A DNA stretch of 7,009 nt, taken from positions 1 through 7,009 of the forward strand of contig DUUU01000302.1 of the NCBI GenBank assembly GCA_012841485.1, given 5' to 3'. Origin of the DNA: Armatimonadota bacterium. GTDB lineage: Bacteria; Armatimonadota; JAAZEB01. The position numbers and the translations under genes were made by a program. Within the stretch, counting starts at the first letter, position 1; each line of letters starts with the position of its first letter. Of the stretch, positions 5,767 to 7,009 are shown in pieces. The notes below the pieces were generated by a model, which saw only the letters and a list, made by a program, of their open reading frames with translations, had not been told where the DNA came from and ran no database searches.

Positions 5767-7009
5767 ATGCAAGGCAGGAGAGAGCGTAAGCGAGGGTGGG
5801 CCATCGTGGCCCTGGTGGTGGCTTGCGCGGCGTTATGCTCCGCCCGCCCCGCTGCGGCTCAGCAAGCAAGCTTCTGGACGGATGATGCGCTCACCACCGG
5901 CTGGAACGCCATGAATGGCCCCGTGCCACTCTTCGAGTGGGGCGATACCGGGTGGATGCGATTCCAGCGGCAGGCTTCGCCCTCGTGGTTTGTCTTCCGC
6001 CGCGGGCTCTACTCCGCGCCAATCGTCCTGTCGATGCGCCGCCAGGGCACCTTGCCGAACTGGAACGATCCCAGGGTGTTCCAGGTGATCTGCAGCAAGA
6101 GTGTCGTCGCCTCCCGGGGCGCGGACTATGCCACTTACAACCCGCGGCTCTCGCCCGCGCGGGTCGGGATCGACTTTGGGTTCTATTGCGCCCCCGGCGA
6201 TGACCCCCGCGATCCGGCCAAGTGGGCCCTGGGCCGGGCGCAGCTTGCCAAGAGCTTCACGCCGGGCGATCCCCCGGTTGTCGCCGAGGTGCCGGCGGCG
6301 GGGTTCTGGGGTGACCCCGCGAACAAGCCGGTGGCCATGCTCACGCCCGGGGTCTGGGAAGTGCGAGTCCATCAAAACGAGGATTTCGCCGACCGGAACG
6401 GCAGCTATACGGATACCAATCCCGAGCCGCTCACCAATGACGTCCATGGCGATGGCCGGTATGACTATCCGGAGCCGTTCAATGACCTCAACGGCAACGG
6501 CGTCTGGGATGCGGGAGAGCCTTTCCTGGATATGGGCAATGGGTGGTACGACCCGCCGGAGCCGTTCGTAGACGAGAACACCAACGGTGTCTGGGACCAC
6601 GACGACACGAACGGCAACGGGATCGTGGATGCTGGCGAGGATCACGAGCCCTTTACCGACTGGAACAACAACAAGCGTTGGGATGGGGGCGAGCCGTTCG
6701 ATGATGCCAACGGCAATGGCTATTGGGACCCGCCCGAGCCGTTCGTGGATTACAACGGCAACAACGTGCGCGATCCCGATGAACCCTTCATGGACCTGAA
6801 CGGAAATGGCGTCTACGACAACGGCGAGACGTTTACCGATCAAGGGAATGGAGAGTACGACCCCGGCGACTCCTACACCGATACCAACCAGAACGGCCAG
6901 TTCGACCCAGGCGACTACTGGATCGACCTGAACGGGAATGGCGTCTGGGATCCGGCCCTGGGCGAGCCCGGGTTCGATCGCTACGGCAATGGGCGATACG
7001 ATGTGGGCG
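5767..7009 (+). CDS. Secreted protein with tandem EF-hand-type calcium loops (5' part; runs off the window)
   Basis: An open frame starts at the ATG at 5767 and is still open at the right edge, giving 414 full codons. The N-terminus MQGRRERKRG, then a hydrophobic core to about residue 24, then ARPAAA|QQ, reads as a signal peptide with a cut after Ala31; VVAC at 17-20 also fits a lipobox. Residues 32-205 are rich in aromatics, have two cysteines (109, 141) and match no family I recognise. From 209 to the end the protein is an array of loops of the form D-x-N-G-N-G-V-W-D-x-G-E-P-F. These carry Asp/Asn/Gly at positions 1, 3, 5, 6 and 9 and Glu/Asp at 12, as in EF-hand loops, so calcium binding is expected. 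The gene follows the propeller gene by 20 bp and is probably in its operon. No HExxH or other catalytic motif is visible. The missing C-terminus could hold an enzyme domain (a metallopeptidase is possible), an adhesin or an anchor. Confidence 0.85.
   Translation, partial: MQGRRERKRGWAIVALVVACAALCSARPAAAQQASFWTDDALTTGWNAMNGPVPLFEWGDTGWMRFQRQASPSWFVFRRGLYSAPIVLSMRRQGTLPNWNDPRVFQVICSKSVVASRGADYATYNPRLSPARVGIDFGFYCAPGDDPRDPAKWALGRAQLAKSFTPGDPPVVAEVPAAGFWGDPANKPVAMLTPGVWEVRVHQNEDFADRNGSYTDTNPEPLTNDVHGDGRYDYPEPFNDLNGNGVWDAGEPFLDMGNGWYDPPEPFVDENTNGVWDHDDTNGNGIVDAGEDHEPFTDWNNNKRWDGGEPFDDANGNGYWDPPEPFVDYNGNNVRDPDEPFMDLNGNGVYDNGETFTDQGNGEYDPGDSYTDTNQNGQFDPGDYWIDLNGNGVWDPALGEPGFDRYGNGRYDVG
6391..7009 (+). 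repeat. Tandem EF-loop repeat array, about 45 nt per unit
   Basis: Residues 209-414 of the protein starting at 5767 hold one degenerate loop (Asp209) and 13 clear ones, starting at Asp225, 240, 255, 269, 280, 298, 313, 328, 343, 358, 372, 387 and 404. The usual step is 15 residues (45 nt): a 12-residue calcium loop plus a linker of about three residues, typically P-F-x. An aromatic usually fills loop position 8. The loops at 255 and 358 are 11 residues long (D-x-G-N-G-x-Y-D). The loop at 298 has Lys in place of the position-6 Gly and the one at 328 has Asn there. Loops 269 and 280 share Asp280, and loop 387 has a two-residue insertion before its Glu. The array continues beyond the window. Confidence 0.85.

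Noticed and set aside
5833..6843. Reverse-strand open frame of 336 codons with a repetitive Val/Ile-rich product
   Set aside because: It mirrors the EF-loop array on the other strand, which explains its repetitiveness. The sense strand has the Shine-Dalgarno, signal peptide and calcium-loop consensus.

Overview
This window is a stretch of high-GC bacterial DNA with all recognisable genes on the + strand. It holds the 3' end of one gene, a gap of about 440 bp, a very large complete gene for a secreted beta-propeller protein, and the 5' part of a gene for a secreted protein with tandem EF-hand-type calcium loops. No tRNA, rRNA, CRISPR array, insertion sequence or phage gene was seen. The lineage cannot be fixed from the sequence. 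High GC, a clean GGAGG ribosome binding site, a DUF4159-like domain and giant exported propeller proteins would fit Armatimonadota, Planctomycetota or a similar environmental phylum, but that is inference.

Layout: (1) 3-287, the last 94 codons of an unrecognised gene. (2) 288-730, no convincing gene or promoter, but a strong 14-bp hairpin at 511-545. (3) 731-5746, a 1671-residue exported protein. It has a signal peptide, an N-terminal DUF4159-like domain, about eight PQQ-like blade-start motifs, then two NHL-like motifs flanking a DxNxDG loop. (4) 5767-7009, running off the window: a signal peptide, about 175 residues I do not recognise, then at least 13 calcium-loop repeats of about 15 residues each.

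The two large genes are 20 bp apart, the second with a strong Shine-Dalgarno sequence, so they are probably co-transcribed. Both products are predicted to leave the cytoplasm and both carry D-x-N-x-[DN]-G loops, which suggests a pair working at the cell surface or outside the cell. The sequence shows no enzymatic activity for either. The most notable features are the helix-free EF-loop array, which shows internal duplication, and the DUF4159 plus PQQ plus NHL architecture.
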